Of a DNA stretch of 17,730 nt, positions 6,096 through 12,100 are shown piece by piece. Source of the stretch: Candidatus Staskawiczbacteria bacterium (GTDB lineage Bacteria > Patescibacteriota > Minisyncoccia > Minisyncoccales > Staskawiczbacteraceae); assembly GCA_943357015.1 (NCBI GenBank), contig CALRFZ010000017.1, forward strand, positions 1 through 17,730, written 5' to 3'. Position 1 is the first letter of the stretch; each line of letters starts with the position of its first letter. The notes beneath the pieces were generated by a model, which was given only the letters and a program-made list of their open reading frames with translations, searched no databases and was not told where the DNA came from. The position numbers and the translations under genes were made by a program.

Positions 6096-7046
6096 ATGAG
6101 TTTTAATGTTGCAAAATTTGCCTTGTTTTTATTTACTTTTGTAGTATTTTTGTTAACCAGTTTTGTAGGTTTGCAATGGTTTTCTAATAGGGTGGTTTTA
6201 GTGGCAAACGCAGAAAAAAATGTTTTTACTGCCAGCTTAAAATCTGACTTTGATAATACGGAAAATAAGAATTTATCTTTGCCCATAGATAATGGCGAAT
6301 CCTCGCCAAAATTGCCGACTGTAGAAATATCCGCCCAATCGGCGCTATCAATGGAATTTGATGGTGATGGAATAAAATTATTATTGCAAAAAGATGCCCA
6401 GAAAATTTTACCAATCGCCAGTTTGACAAAGTTAATGACAGCCTTGGTAGTTTTGGAAAATTATAATTTGTCAGAAAAAATAACCATAAGTCAACTGGCA
6501 ATGGATCAGGAAGGTGAGCAAGGGGATTTAAAATTGGGGCAGGTGTTTTCTGTTAAAGGGCTTTTATATGTTATGCTTATGGAGTCTAGTAATCGGGCCA
6601 GTTTTAGTTTGGCGGAAAGATTGGGTAGGGGTAGTTTTATTAAACTAATGAATGATCGAGCCGTGGCGCTTGGACTTAACAATACTCAATTTCAGGATGT
6701 TTCGGGACTTTCCTCTGCCTCATATTCTACGGCCAGCGATTTGGCTATATTAACCAATTATTTGTTTAAAAATTATCCGTTGTTTAGAGAAATTATTAGC
6801 AAAAAAGAATATAATCTTTTTTTACCAGATGGATTGTTTCACCATCGCCTCATTAACACTAATAAATTTTTAGGTCAAAGTAATATTGTGGGTGGTAAAA
6901 CTGGTTTTACCGAAGCGGCTGGTGGGTGTTTTATGACTATACAACAAAACCAATCAGAAGATAGTTATCGGATTAATATTGTTTTGGGTGCCGAAGATAG
7001 ATTTTCTGAAATGCAAAAAATTATTGATAGTCAAGGTAATAATTAA
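6096..7046 (+). CDS. D-alanyl-D-alanine carboxypeptidase (PBP5/DacF family, S11)
   Basis: This 316-residue protein is a penicillin-binding carboxypeptidase that would trim the terminal D-Ala of peptidoglycan stem peptides outside the membrane. Residues 6-28 form a hydrophobic signal or anchor segment. The three active-site motifs are S109-L-T-K112, S164-S-N166 and K268-T-G270 (in VGGKTGFTEAAGGC). GLSSASYSTASDLA (204-217) matches the family core. The C-terminal beta-rich domain of PBP5 is missing, so the protein ends soon after the catalytic domain. The ATG follows the aspS stop directly, with AAAGG about 10 bases upstream, so it is probably co-transcribed and translationally coupled. mraY starts 6 bp downstream. 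Endopeptidase activity is a possible alternative. Confidence 0.9.
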   Translation: MSFNVAKFALFLFTFVVFLLTSFVGLQWFSNRVVLVANAEKNVFTASLKSDFDNTENKNLSLPIDNGESSPKLPTVEISAQSALSMEFDGDGIKLLLQKDAQKILPIASLTKLMTALVVLENYNLSEKITISQLAMDQEGEQGDLKLGQVFSVKGLLYVMLMESSNRASFSLAERLGRGSFIKLMNDRAVALGLNNTQFQDVSGLSSASYSTASDLAILTNYLFKNYPLFREIISKKEYNLFLPDGLFHHRLINTNKFLGQSNIVGGKTGFTEAAGGCFMTIQQNQSEDSYRINIVLGAEDRFSEMQKIIDSQGNN

Positions 7047-7052
7047 AATTTT

Positions 7053-8114
7053 ATGACTCTTTTAACCTTTAGTGTAATTAAGGTGCTGGGAATTTCGGCC
7101 ATTGCTTCTTTGGTGGCAATGCTGTGGGCGCCATTTTTGATTAATTTTTTATATAAACATAAACTTTGGAAAAAAGAGGCTCGGACCAAGACCATTAGCG
7201 GTGAGGATGCGGTGATTTTTAATAATTTACATAAGGAGCGAGAAACAAAAGTGCCAAGAATGGGTGGACTTTTGATTTTTATTACCGTGGTAGTGGTGGC
7301 GTTATTTTTTTATTTGATTTCATTGTTATATCCTGATAGTTTTTTAGCCAAATTTAATTTTTTATCTCGAAGTCAAACTTGGTTGCCATTATTTACCTTG
7401 GTGGCAGCATCTTTATGTGGGCTTTTAGATGATATTTTGGTGGTTTCTTCTCTTGGTAGTTATATTGGCGGGGGATTGTCATTTAAAAAGCGACTATTAT
7501 TGGTGGCGGTTATTGGTCTGTCGGCTGGTATTTGGTTTTACGCAAAACTAGGATGGGATGTAATTAGTATTCCATTATTAGGTCAATTTTCAATCGGTAT
7601 TTTTTACGTTCCATTATTTTTGGTGGTGATGATCGCTTGCTGGGCGGGAGGCATAGTTGATGGATTGGATGGTTTGTCGGGCGGAACATTTGCTTCTATA
7701 TTTGGCGCATTTACCATTATTGCTTTTTCTCAAGGCAAGGTGGATTTGGCTACTTTTTGCGCAGTTATTACGGGTACTTTGTTTGCTTTTTTGTGGTTTA
7801 ATATTCCGCCCGCAAGGTTTTATATGACAGAAGTTGGAACCTTGGGCTTGGTGACTACCTTATCAGTGGTAGCGTTTTTAACTGATTCAGTTTTTGTTTT
7901 GCCAATTATTGCCGGACTTTTGGTGCTAGAAGTTGGGTCGGTGATTATTCAATTATTATCAAAAAAATTCCGAAAGAAAAAAATCTTTCTGTCTACTCCA
8001 ATTCACCACCATTTTGAAGCCATTGGTTGGCCGGCTTATAAAGTCACGATGCGTTTTTGGATTATTGGTATTGTGCTAGCCATTATTGGTGTGGTAATAA
8101 AGCTTATTGGTTAA
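7053..8114 (+). CDS. mraY: Phospho-N-acetylmuramoyl-pentapeptide-transferase, divergent MraY
   Basis: This 353-residue polytopic membrane protein would transfer phospho-MurNAc-pentapeptide to undecaprenyl phosphate, making lipid I. The length and about ten hydrophobic segments fit MraY. KVPRMGGLLIF (66-76) matches the conserved T/KPTMGG region. D126-D127, D203-G-L-D206-G-L and H318-H-H320-F-E are retained. Three departures are visible. The Lys of DDxxK is Val130, the NxxN before DGLDG reads WAGG (197-200), and the usual MGDVGS reads MTEVGT (258-263), putting Glu at the third catalytic Asp. The DGLDG and HHH motifs still favour MraY over WecA-like relatives, but the substrate is less certain. 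There is no SD. The gene ends its operon at a strong terminator. Confidence 0.87.
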   Translation: MTLLTFSVIKVLGISAIASLVAMLWAPFLINFLYKHKLWKKEARTKTISGEDAVIFNNLHKERETKVPRMGGLLIFITVVVVALFFYLISLLYPDSFLAKFNFLSRSQTWLPLFTLVAASLCGLLDDILVVSSLGSYIGGGLSFKKRLLLVAVIGLSAGIWFYAKLGWDVISIPLLGQFSIGIFYVPLFLVVMIACWAGGIVDGLDGLSGGTFASIFGAFTIIAFSQGKVDLATFCAVITGTLFAFLWFNIPPARFYMTEVGTLGLVTTLSVVAFLTDSVFVLPIIAGLLVLEVGSVIIQLLSKKFRKKKIFLSTPIHHHFEAIGWPAYKVTMRFWIIGIVLAIIGVVIKLIG

Positions 8115-8135
8115 AATTTTTTTTGTATAAAAAAT

Positions 8136-8167
8136 AAAGTCTCAGGTTTTTAAACCTGAGACTTTTT
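8136..8167. terminator. Bidirectional terminator between mraY and the MFP-like gene
   Basis: AAAGTCTCAGGTTT (8136-8149) and AAACCTGAGACTTT (8152-8165) make a 14-bp stem around TT. T runs follow on the plus strand (8163-8167), and an A-rich stretch precedes (8129-8138). It therefore serves both the rightward mraY operon and the leftward gene ending at 8171. Confidence 0.9.
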
Positions 8168-8170
8168 GGC

Positions 8171-9100
8171 TTATTTTTTAAGACTCACTATCACTTCTGC
8201 GCCTTCAAATGGCCTTAGGCGTTTATCTGAATTGTCAAAACAGATAGTTATATGGAGTGTTCCATTTTTTTCTTCCAAACCGCTTTGCCAAGCTTTACGC
8301 TTTTCTTTTTTATTATCTCCTTGGCAGATAATGGTAAATGATTCTATTTTGTGCTTAATGCTATAAGGCACAAAAATTGTGACTTCAAGTTGCGACAGAT
8401 CGGCAATTCGCATTAACTCAATTGGCTTGCCGTAATATTTTGTGATAATAAATCCTTTCTTCACAAAACTACCAATTGAAATTATTTCGCCATCAATCAT
8501 AGACGCGAAATTGTAAGGGCTTGAGCGTTGATCTGCGATAACAACATCGTGCTGGGCCATTTTAAGGTCAAGCTGAGCTTTTACAAAAGCTAAAACAGTG
8601 TTATCCCAGTCAGAATCTGAAACTCCGCTCTGGATAGCATTTTTAAGCGCAAAGGTTCGGTCTTTTTCGCGCAAGGCTCTTTCCATAACTTTTTTGGCAG
8701 AATCCATTTGCACTTTGGCCTTATCTAGGACGTTGCCAAGCTCAACTTGCTTGCCTTTTAGGTATTCACAATCAATTACCTCCTCGTCCTTTTTGACTTT
8801 ATCCCCCAATTTTTTAAAGGAGACAATTTGACCATCGACACCGCTTTCGTTGGCACTGATAATTACTTGCGTCAAATGTCTGGCGCTGGTAACCATAGCT
8901 GTGGCGCGATATTCCAGTTCATTTTCCTCTTTAATTGCGAGTGATAAAGCTTTTGCGTTTGGCAAAACCAAGGGTTTTGGAGTTGTTTTTTTGACCATAA
9001 CCTCATTTTTTTCTATTTGGCCATCTGAGACCAAATGAAAAATGAGTAACAGGGCAGGTGCCGTGCAAACCATTAAAACGATTTTACAATCCAGTCGCAT
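8171..9100 (-). CDS. Membrane-fusion-protein-like (HlyD/RND adaptor type) protein
   Basis: This 309-residue protein has the layout of a periplasmic adaptor. Residues 6-24 form an N-terminal membrane anchor. ESGVDGQIVSFKKLGDKVKK (85-104) is the first lipoyl-like half. Residues 112-192 form a long charged helical hairpin. SMIDGEIISIGSFVKKG (200-216) is the second lipoyl half. LMRIADLSQLEVTIFVPYS (229-247) begins the beta barrel. Such proteins normally link an inner-membrane transporter to an outer-membrane channel. No transporter gene is adjacent, and no outer membrane is indicated here. Cys12 (LMVC) is not a good lipobox. The ATG at 9100 has GGAG 6 bases upstream. The gene has its own extended -10 promoter and shares a bidirectional terminator. 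Function beyond fold type is open. Confidence 0.8.
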   Translation of the reverse strand: MRLDCKIVLMVCTAPALLLIFHLVSDGQIEKNEVMVKKTTPKPLVLPNAKALSLAIKEENELEYRATAMVTSARHLTQVIISANESGVDGQIVSFKKLGDKVKKDEEVIDCEYLKGKQVELGNVLDKAKVQMDSAKKVMERALREKDRTFALKNAIQSGVSDSDWDNTVLAFVKAQLDLKMAQHDVVIADQRSSPYNFASMIDGEIISIGSFVKKGFIITKYYGKPIELMRIADLSQLEVTIFVPYSIKHKIESFTIICQGDNKKEKRKAWQSGLEEKNGTLHITICFDNSDKRLRPFEGAEVIVSLKK

Positions 9101-9132
9101 AAGATTCTCCTTTGCGTGAGAGTGATTTTTAA

Positions 9133-9179
9133 GGTACTAACGCATATTGTAAACCTTTTATAGGGTTTACTCTGGTACC
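9133..9179 (-). promoter_or_regulatory. Leader hairpin of the MFP-like gene
   Basis: GTAAACC (9149-9155) and GGTTTAC (9164-9170) form a 7-bp stem with an 8-base loop. GGTAC (9133-9137) and GTACC (9175-9179) form an outer pair that overlaps the -10. The predicted start at about 9170 places the inner stem at the extreme 5' end of the mRNA, as in the Cys4 gene leader. TTACTCTGGTA (9167-9177) is shared with 3301-3311. Confidence 0.5.
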
Positions 9180-9205
9180 ATAACAAAAACCGAAGTTTAA
9201 GTCAA
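9177..9205 (-). promoter_or_regulatory. Promoter of the MFP-like gene
   Basis: On the minus strand, TTGACT (9205-9200) is followed after 17 bases by TATGGT (9182-9177). The spacer ends in TGT, giving an extended -10. The -35 lies in the perfect palindrome GTCAATTGAC (9201-9210), whose other half reads TTGACA on the plus strand. Confidence 0.55.
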
Positions 9206-9255
9206 TTGACAAAATTATAAAAATGACTTAAGTTTAGCTCAAAACCACGACATTA

Positions 9256-9261
9256 TATAAT
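9256..9261 (+). promoter_or_regulatory. -10 element of the 9304-9507 gene
   Basis: A consensus TATAAT lies 42 bp before the ATG at 9304. TTTAGC (9233-9238) at 17-bp spacing is a poor -35. A TTGACA at 9206-9211 has no good matching -10. Confidence 0.45.
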
Positions 9262-9303
9262 GTTTTATGGTGCGTGGTGACCTACATTTTTTGAAGGTTT
9301 TTT

Positions 9304-9507
9304 ATGATGCGTGTCGTAATTTTGATAACTGCACTGGTGTCTCATTTTTTTCATGCCGGCGTGATTTACTGTTTTGGGTATTCAATTTATAACAAGGAGG
9401 AATTAGTTTTTTTTCAGGTTAAAATGTTAACACTGACAATGCTAATTTTAATCGATCAGTTTAGAATTTCAAAAAACGGCATTATGTTAACTAATAGATT
9501 TCGCTAA
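9304..9507 (+). CDS. 67-residue small membrane protein
   Basis: I do not recognise a family. Residues 3-28 (VVILITALVSHFFHAGVIYC) and 36-51 (VFFQVKMLTLTMLILI) are hydrophobic, predicting two membrane segments. A short basic tail follows (RISKNGIMLTNRFR). The ATG at 9304 has AAGG 6 bases upstream. The next ATG, one codon later, is also possible. A consensus -10 and a T-rich terminator (9529-9559) bracket the frame, which supports a real single-gene transcript. It is divergent from the MFP-like gene and may share control with it through the GTCAATTGAC element. The codons give little further support because the gene is so short. A joint role with the MFP-like protein is speculation. Confidence 0.6.
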   Translation: MMRVVILITALVSHFFHAGVIYCFGYSIYNKEELVFFQVKMLTLTMLILIDQFRISKNGIMLTNRFR

Positions 9508-9528
9508 ACGAAAAAAATGTAGCAATAC

Positions 9529-9559
9529 CCCGAAATACATTAATGTTTCGGGTTTTTTT
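9529..9559 (+). terminator. Terminator of the 67-residue protein gene
   Basis: CCCGAAA (9529-9535) and TTTCGGG (9546-9552) form the stem. ACATTAATGT inside is self-complementary and extends it. Seven T follow at 9553-9559. The minus side has no adjacent T-run, so it acts mainly on the plus strand. It also sits just past the recR stop. Confidence 0.85.
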
Positions 9560-9563
9560 ATAC

Positions 9564-10169
9564 TTATTTTCTGTCTTTAAAAGCTGATTCTAGGGTTTCG
9601 GGGTCGGCGTATTCTAGTTCTCCGCCAACTGGCAGGCCTTGCGCCAAATGAGTAATTTTTAGCGTGCTATATTTTGGCAATTCTTTGATGGCGCGCTCCA
9701 CTAAAACAGAAGTTGATTTACCCTCTGGGGTAGGATTAAGAGCGATAATAATTTCGGTAAATCCGCCCTGATTGATGCGGTTTTTTAGGTCGTTAATTCT
9801 TAGGTTAGCGCCATCAGTTTTTCTTAAAGTTAAAGTTCCGCCTAAAATAAAATATAAGCCTTTATATTGCTTGGTGTTTTCAACGGTTAATAAATCGGTC
9901 TCTTTTTCAACTACGCACAAAATTAAGTTGTTTCGCGCAGGGTCAGAACAAATTTGGCAAAATTTAATATCCTGATTATCAAACTGAAAAGGTTGAAAAC
10001 AAAATTGGCAAAATTGAATGGATTTTTTTAAATCTGTAATCGCCTCTATCAAATCATCAATTTCTTGTGGTGATTGATTGATTAAATAAAACACAAAACG
10101 CCCAGCTGTGCGCTTGCCAATAGTGGGAAATTTAGCAAATAATTCAGTAAGTTTTTTGATACTATCCAT
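9564..10169 (-). CDS. recR: Recombination protein RecR
   Basis: This 201-residue protein of normal RecR length acts with RecF and RecO in loading RecA at gapped DNA. The N-terminal helix-hairpin-helix includes FAKFPTIGKRTAGRFVFYL (11-29). The zinc finger is C54-x2-C57 and C71-x2-C74. The Toprim domain begins at ILCVVEKETDL (83-93), and NPTPEGKSTS is its later RecR-type motif. The C-terminus HLAQGLPVGGELEYADPETL is highly typical. The ATG at 10169 has AGGA 8 bases upstream. It lies downstream of dnaB on the same strand, but 162 bp of AT-rich repeat separates them, so co-transcription is uncertain. Confidence 0.97.
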   Translation of the reverse strand: MDSIKKLTELFAKFPTIGKRTAGRFVFYLINQSPQEIDDLIEAITDLKKSIQFCQFCFQPFQFDNQDIKFCQICSDPARNNLILCVVEKETDLLTVENTKQYKGLYFILGGTLTLRKTDGANLRINDLKNRINQGGFTEIIIALNPTPEGKSTSVLVERAIKELPKYSTLKITHLAQGLPVGGELEYADPETLESAFKDRK

Positions 10170-10185
10170 AACTTTTGTCCTGCAA

Positions 10186-10331
10186 AATAAATTCCAAATT
10201 CAAAATTATAAGCTCCAAATAAATTACAAATCCAAAAGCTTTAAATCTAAAACTTTTCGTGTTTTGAATTTAGAATTTTGAAAATTATAATTTATTTGGG
10301 ATTTGTAATTTTAAATTTGAGATTTAGTAAT
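10186..10331. repeat. AT-rich inverted word repeat between recR and dnaB
   Basis: The whole dnaB-recR gap consists of variants of a few words such as AAATTCAAAATT, CCAAATAAATTA and ACAAATCC. CCAAATAAATTA (10215-10226) recurs inverted at 10288-10299, and AATTACAAATCC (10222-10233) recurs inverted at 10299-10310. The two pairings are not nested, so this is not one clean hairpin. It looks like a tandem unit copied in opposite orientation. AAATCTAAAAC and GTTTTGAATTT near 10252-10270 form an imperfect inner stem. Similar words occur at 11715-11756 upstream of dnaB. No gene is seen in it. Confidence 0.6.
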
Positions 10332-11705
10332 CTAGTCAATTTGTATTTCCGTCACATAATCTCCTTGTTCTAGGTTTCTAAAGCTGACTCGATTGTCGTC
10401 AAAGTACAATTTTATGGCTCCGGTGGCACCGTTTCGGTGTTTGGCAACAATAATTTCGGCGATATTTTTTTCTAAGGAATTTTCGTTGTATTTATCTTCG
10501 CGGTAAATAAACATTACTACATCCGCATCTTGTTCAATAGCTCCAGAATCTCGTAAATCCGAAAGCATTGGCCGATGCGGAGTTCGTTGTTCCACGGCTC
10601 GAGAAAGCTGTGAAAGCACCAATACTGGCACATTTAATTCTTTGGCCAACATTTTTAAAGCCCGAGAATTTTCAGTCACTTGTTGAATGGGCGTGGCGTA
10701 TTTGTTGGTATGATCCATTAACTGCAAATAATCAATTACCAATAAGCCCAATCCATGTTCTTGCTGAAGTCGCCGAGACATAGCCCGAATTTGCAAAATA
10801 TTTGCCATACCGCCATCGTTAATATACAACGGAGCTTCTGACAAGCTTCCCATAGCACTTTGTAATCTGGAAAAATCATTGTCGCCTCCATGGCCACCAT
10901 CTTGAAGTTTTCCGGTTCGAATTCGCCAAGCATCCACATTAGCCTGATTAGCCAACATTCTTTCTACCAACTGATCCTTTGACATTTCCAATGAAAAAAT
11001 CCCCACCGGTAAATTTTGATGTACCGCCACGTGCTGGGCAATATCCATGGCCAACGAAGATTTTCCCATACTAGGCCGCGCGGCTAAAATAATTAAATCA
11101 GAGCGTTGCAACCCCGAAAGCATGTTATCAAGTTGCTTAAAACCCGTCGGAACTCCCCGGTACATACCCGAATGTTGTGAACGTTGTTCTATTCCTTCAA
11201 ATACCCCAGGAATTAATTCTTTCAAAGACGCAAATCCCTGGCTTAACGATTTTTGCCCAATAGAAAAAATACTTTTTTCGGCTTTATCTAATAATTCATC
11301 TACTTCCTGTGATTCATCAAAAGCATTTAAACCAATTTCTTCTGAAGCCTGAATTAATTCGCGTAACACCTTTTTTTCTCTGACAATTTTGGCGTAATTG
11401 GTAACATGGGTAGCCGTTGGGACCAAGTTAATTAATGAAGTTAAATAAGCTGATCCGCCAATGCCATCAAGTTGGCCTTTTTCACGCAATTTAGTAGAAA
11501 CAGAAATAATATCTATTGGTTCAGATTTTTCAAACAAACTTAACATCGTTTGGTAAATTTCTTTGTGGATATTTTTATAAAAATCATCGGCGCTGACAAA
11601 GTCTGAAACTTTAATAATGGCGTTTTTATCCAGCATTAAACAGCCAAGCAGTGATTGTTCGGCGTCGATGTTTTGCGGTGGCTTTTTGGCGGGCATATCA
11701 GACAT
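10332..11705 (-). CDS. dnaB: Replicative DNA helicase
   Basis: This 457-residue hexameric helicase unwinds DNA at the replication fork. PPQNIDAEQSLLGCLMLDKN (9-28) starts the N-terminal DnaB domain. The linker helix lies near 155-175. The RecA-like domain has Walker A ARPSMGKSS (209-217), Walker B LLVIDYLQLM and the LSQLSRAVEQR-x-HRPMLSDLRDSGAIEQDAD block with its arginine finger region. FYREDKY-like text (FIYREDKYNE) and IAKHRNG-type VAKHRNGATG near the end are standard. No intein is present. The ATG at 11705 has no SD. The promoter at 11761-11789 gives a leader of about 50 bases. The gene is divergent from a 63-residue membrane protein gene. Confidence 0.97.
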   Translation of the reverse strand: MSDMPAKKPPQNIDAEQSLLGCLMLDKNAIIKVSDFVSADDFYKNIHKEIYQTMLSLFEKSEPIDIISVSTKLREKGQLDGIGGSAYLTSLINLVPTATHVTNYAKIVREKKVLRELIQASEEIGLNAFDESQEVDELLDKAEKSIFSIGQKSLSQGFASLKELIPGVFEGIEQRSQHSGMYRGVPTGFKQLDNMLSGLQRSDLIILAARPSMGKSSLAMDIAQHVAVHQNLPVGIFSLEMSKDQLVERMLANQANVDAWRIRTGKLQDGGHGGDNDFSRLQSAMGSLSEAPLYINDGGMANILQIRAMSRRLQQEHGLGLLVIDYLQLMDHTNKYATPIQQVTENSRALKMLAKELNVPVLVLSQLSRAVEQRTPHRPMLSDLRDSGAIEQDADVVMFIYREDKYNENSLEKNIAEIIVAKHRNGATGAIKLYFDDNRVSFRNLEQGDYVTEIQID

Positions 11706-11760
11706 AACGATGTGAGTTTAAATTCTTAATTTCTAATTTCTAAGTTTTGAATTATCTTTC

Positions 11761-11789
11761 TGTATACCAAAATTGACAGTGGGGGACAA
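11761..11789 (-). promoter_or_regulatory. Promoter of dnaB
   Basis: On the minus strand, TTGTCC (11789-11784) is followed after 17 bases by TATACA (11766-11761). TGG directly precedes the hexamer, so this is an extended -10. The leader of about 50 bases consists of AT-rich words like those in the recR-dnaB gap. Confidence 0.5.
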
Positions 11790-11792
11790 GCA

Positions 11793-11821
11793 TTGACAAC
11801 GGTAAAAAATTATTATAAATT
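11793..11821 (+). promoter_or_regulatory. Promoter of the 63-residue membrane protein gene
   Basis: TTGACA (11793-11798) is followed by TATAAA (11814-11819, 15-bp spacer) or TAAATT (11816-11821, 17-bp spacer). A second TTGACA stands exactly 20 bp upstream (11773-11778) and overlaps the dnaB promoter spacer, so polymerase binding on the two strands may compete. Confidence 0.55.
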
Positions 11822-11861
11822 CTAAACAGGTACAAACTTTTTTCTAATGGGAGTAGTGTTT

Positions 11862-12053
11862 ATGAATTCTAAGGCTAAGGAAAATCTCCGTCAGCGTTTC
11901 TTTTTTGATGTGTTTGTTGTAGCTCTTTTGATATTGGTTGCAATCTTCTCGTGGGCGTCTTTGGCTTACGGCTGGTTGCCTGCCATCGTTTGTGGTTTGT
12001 TTGCTATCAGGTTTACTCAGGTGGAATATTGTTATTTTTATTCCACAAAATGA
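11862..12053 (+). CDS. 63-residue small membrane protein
   Basis: No family is recognised. The basic N-terminus (MNSKAKENLRQR) is followed by a hydrophobic stretch at 13-35 (FFFDVFVVALLILVAIFSWA) and a second at 38-51, predicting one or two membrane segments with the N-terminus inside. Two cysteines (C44 and C57) lie in and after the second stretch. The ATG at 11862 is preferred because GGGAG stands 8 bases upstream. An in-frame ATG at 11847 would put that SD inside the gene. The TGA at 12051 is followed by a strong terminator. The promoter, SD and terminator together support expression as a single gene, divergent from dnaB and convergent with cysS. Confidence 0.65.
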   Translation: MNSKAKENLRQRFFFDVFVVALLILVAIFSWASLAYGWLPAIVCGLFAIRFTQVEYCYFYSTK

Positions 12054-12061
12054 CAAAAAGC

Positions 12062-12089
12062 AAAAGTCGTAGAACATCTACGACTTTTT
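12062..12089. terminator. Bidirectional terminator between the small gene and cysS
   Basis: AAAAGTCGTAGA (12062-12073) and TCTACGACTTTT (12077-12088) form a 12-bp stem with an ACA loop. T follows on the plus strand. On the minus strand the stem itself ends in four T and a T-rich tail follows. It ends both converging transcripts. Confidence 0.88.
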
Positions 12090-12100
12090 AGATACAAAAA

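Noticed and set aside
62..9539. 13-base match TGTATTTCGGGGT at 62-74, inverted at 9527-9539, as paired element ends
   Set aside because: A 17.7-kb sequence is expected to contain a few such 13-base inverted matches by chance, and the second copy is part of a terminator stem.
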